DNA of 17,150 nucleotides from Trichomonas tenax. Its lineage: Eukaryota; Parabasalia; Trichomonadida; Trichomonadidae. Location of the stretch: NCBI GenBank assembly GCA_023091735.1, contig JALKBU010001078.1, positions 1 through 17,150 on the forward strand, in the 5' to 3' direction. Positions 16,340 through 17,150 of the stretch are shown piece by piece; the first letter of the stretch is position 1, and the number at the start of each line of letters is the position of its first letter. The notes under the pieces were generated by a model, which did not search any database, was not told the DNA's origin, and saw nothing but the letters and a program-made list of their open reading frames with translations. Position numbers and translations under genes: made by a program.

Positions 16340-17100
16340 ATTTGTTTTTTGCATTCCAATTATTTTTGATTTAAATGGTAAAAGAAATAGAGAAGCTTTC
16401 CCAGATTCAACTAATTTTGTATAAGTAGAAAACACTTTCTCCATTGTATATTTATTGTAATCTCCGGCATTTACACATTCAAGTAATACTGCATATTTTT
16501 CATCATAATCTATCAATTTTAGTATTAGATCTTTGACTATGTTATCTGTTGAATACTTTTCGACTTTTTTTGCCTTTAAGAACTTTACCAAATTCATTCC
16601 TTCATTTTCAAAAACGCTCAGCAGCACTTCAAAATCCATATAAAGAAGTGCATCTAAGATATAATCTGATATTGTTTCCTTTTTGTTTATCGATGAATAA
16701 TATTCATAATAATCCGCGAATGTTTGATTCGAAATTTCATTTTCGTTGAGAAATGTTTCGAAATATTCAGAAAGCTCTTTGTTTTTTATCAAAGTGCCTT
16801 TTTTACATAACTCTGATGCCACTTTTATTGAAATAATTTCATCGATTTTTCCTGTTAGAAGAAACTTATCAAAAAGTTAATATGCTTGTTGGCTAGTGAT
16901 GTAAACATTCACTATGAGCTCACTTATGCTATTATTTTCTAAATATTTCGATCTTACTGTTTCACTAAATATGGAGTCACTGAATTTTCTATGCCTACTC
17001 AAACATCTCGATTTTTCTCCACAAGTATGAATATTTAAGGTCTAATTTTGGTGGCAAATGAAAAATTTTCCCATCTAAAATGCTGTGGATATATAAAGCA
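16340..17100 (-). pseudogene. Broken trichomonad BTB-like family gene
   Basis: On the minus strand the first fragment (about 17100-16998) reads LYIHSILDGKIFHLPPKL then YLWRKIEMFE and ends at a TAG (16997-16995). The protein-like sequence continues in another frame (about 17020-16880: KFSDSIFSETVRSKYLEN, SISELIVN). It is interrupted by an in-frame TAA at 16879-16877, and then continues in the same frame (LFDKFLLTGKIDEIIS, then KKETISDYILDALLYMDF). That last frame has no ATG near its start and no stop of its own before it runs antisense through the end of the BEACH gene, so its natural 3' end is lost. A short pocket-like N-terminal part followed by helices resembles the large BTB-like and ankyrin-linked families of trichomonads; that naming is from memory and tentative. 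At least a frameshift, a nonsense codon and a 3' truncation make it non-functional. Confidence 0.55.
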
Positions 17101-17150
17101 TGAAAAATATATTATTCAATATTATATCAAAAAAATGTCTTGATTTATTT

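Overview
The window looks like nuclear DNA of a parabasalid protist, most probably Trichomonas vaginalis or a close relative. The DNA is AT-rich. Genes are long, intronless and closely spaced on both strands. The products are eukaryotic: a 2383-residue BEACH-domain protein, a eukaryotic-type phosphopantetheine adenylyltransferase and a large coiled-coil protein. Some stop codons overlap a TAAA, as in T. vaginalis polyadenylation signals. Two decayed genes resemble surface and BTB-like families that are expanded in trichomonads. The species is inferred; no marker gene is present.

Layout. (1) Positions 1-1984 hold the end of a phage-tail-fibre-like gene that enters from the left edge. It is followed in the same frame by a gp10/tail-collar-like C-terminal module broken by a one-base frameshift. 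This is probably cargo of an integrated virus-like element, such as a Maverick/Polinton, or acquired phage-like DNA. (2) Positions 1985-2420 are non-coding and dense in structure: imperfect tandem repeats, a (TTAG)4 run, an 18-bp perfect palindrome, and GC-rich hairpins that share a GCGAAGC core, the largest with 23-bp perfect arms. (3) Positions 2402-3627 are a decayed gene for a single-pass surface protein; only its C-terminal half is still in one frame. (4) Positions 3702-6869 (minus) encode a 1055-residue coiled-coil protein with a Ser-rich hinge and a basic tail. (5) Positions 7018-7737 (plus) encode PPAT of coenzyme A synthesis; its frame continues 57 codons upstream of the first ATG. 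(6) Positions 7854-8663 encode a 269-residue protein built on nine 17-residue FG repeats like those of Nsp1-type nucleoporins. (7) Positions 8664-9181 are AT-rich spacer. (8) Positions 9182-16333 encode the BEACH protein. (9) From about 16340 to 17100 on the minus strand lies a broken BTB-like gene.

The genes are not an operon. The middle block (coiled-coil, PPAT, FG protein, BEACH) looks like conserved housekeeping sequence. It is flanked on the left by mobile or viral-type material and a dead surface gene, and on the right by a dead multigene-family member. The best leads are the hairpin and repeat cluster beside the tail-fibre genes, the Nsp1-like FG protein, and the PPAT frame that lacks an ATG.
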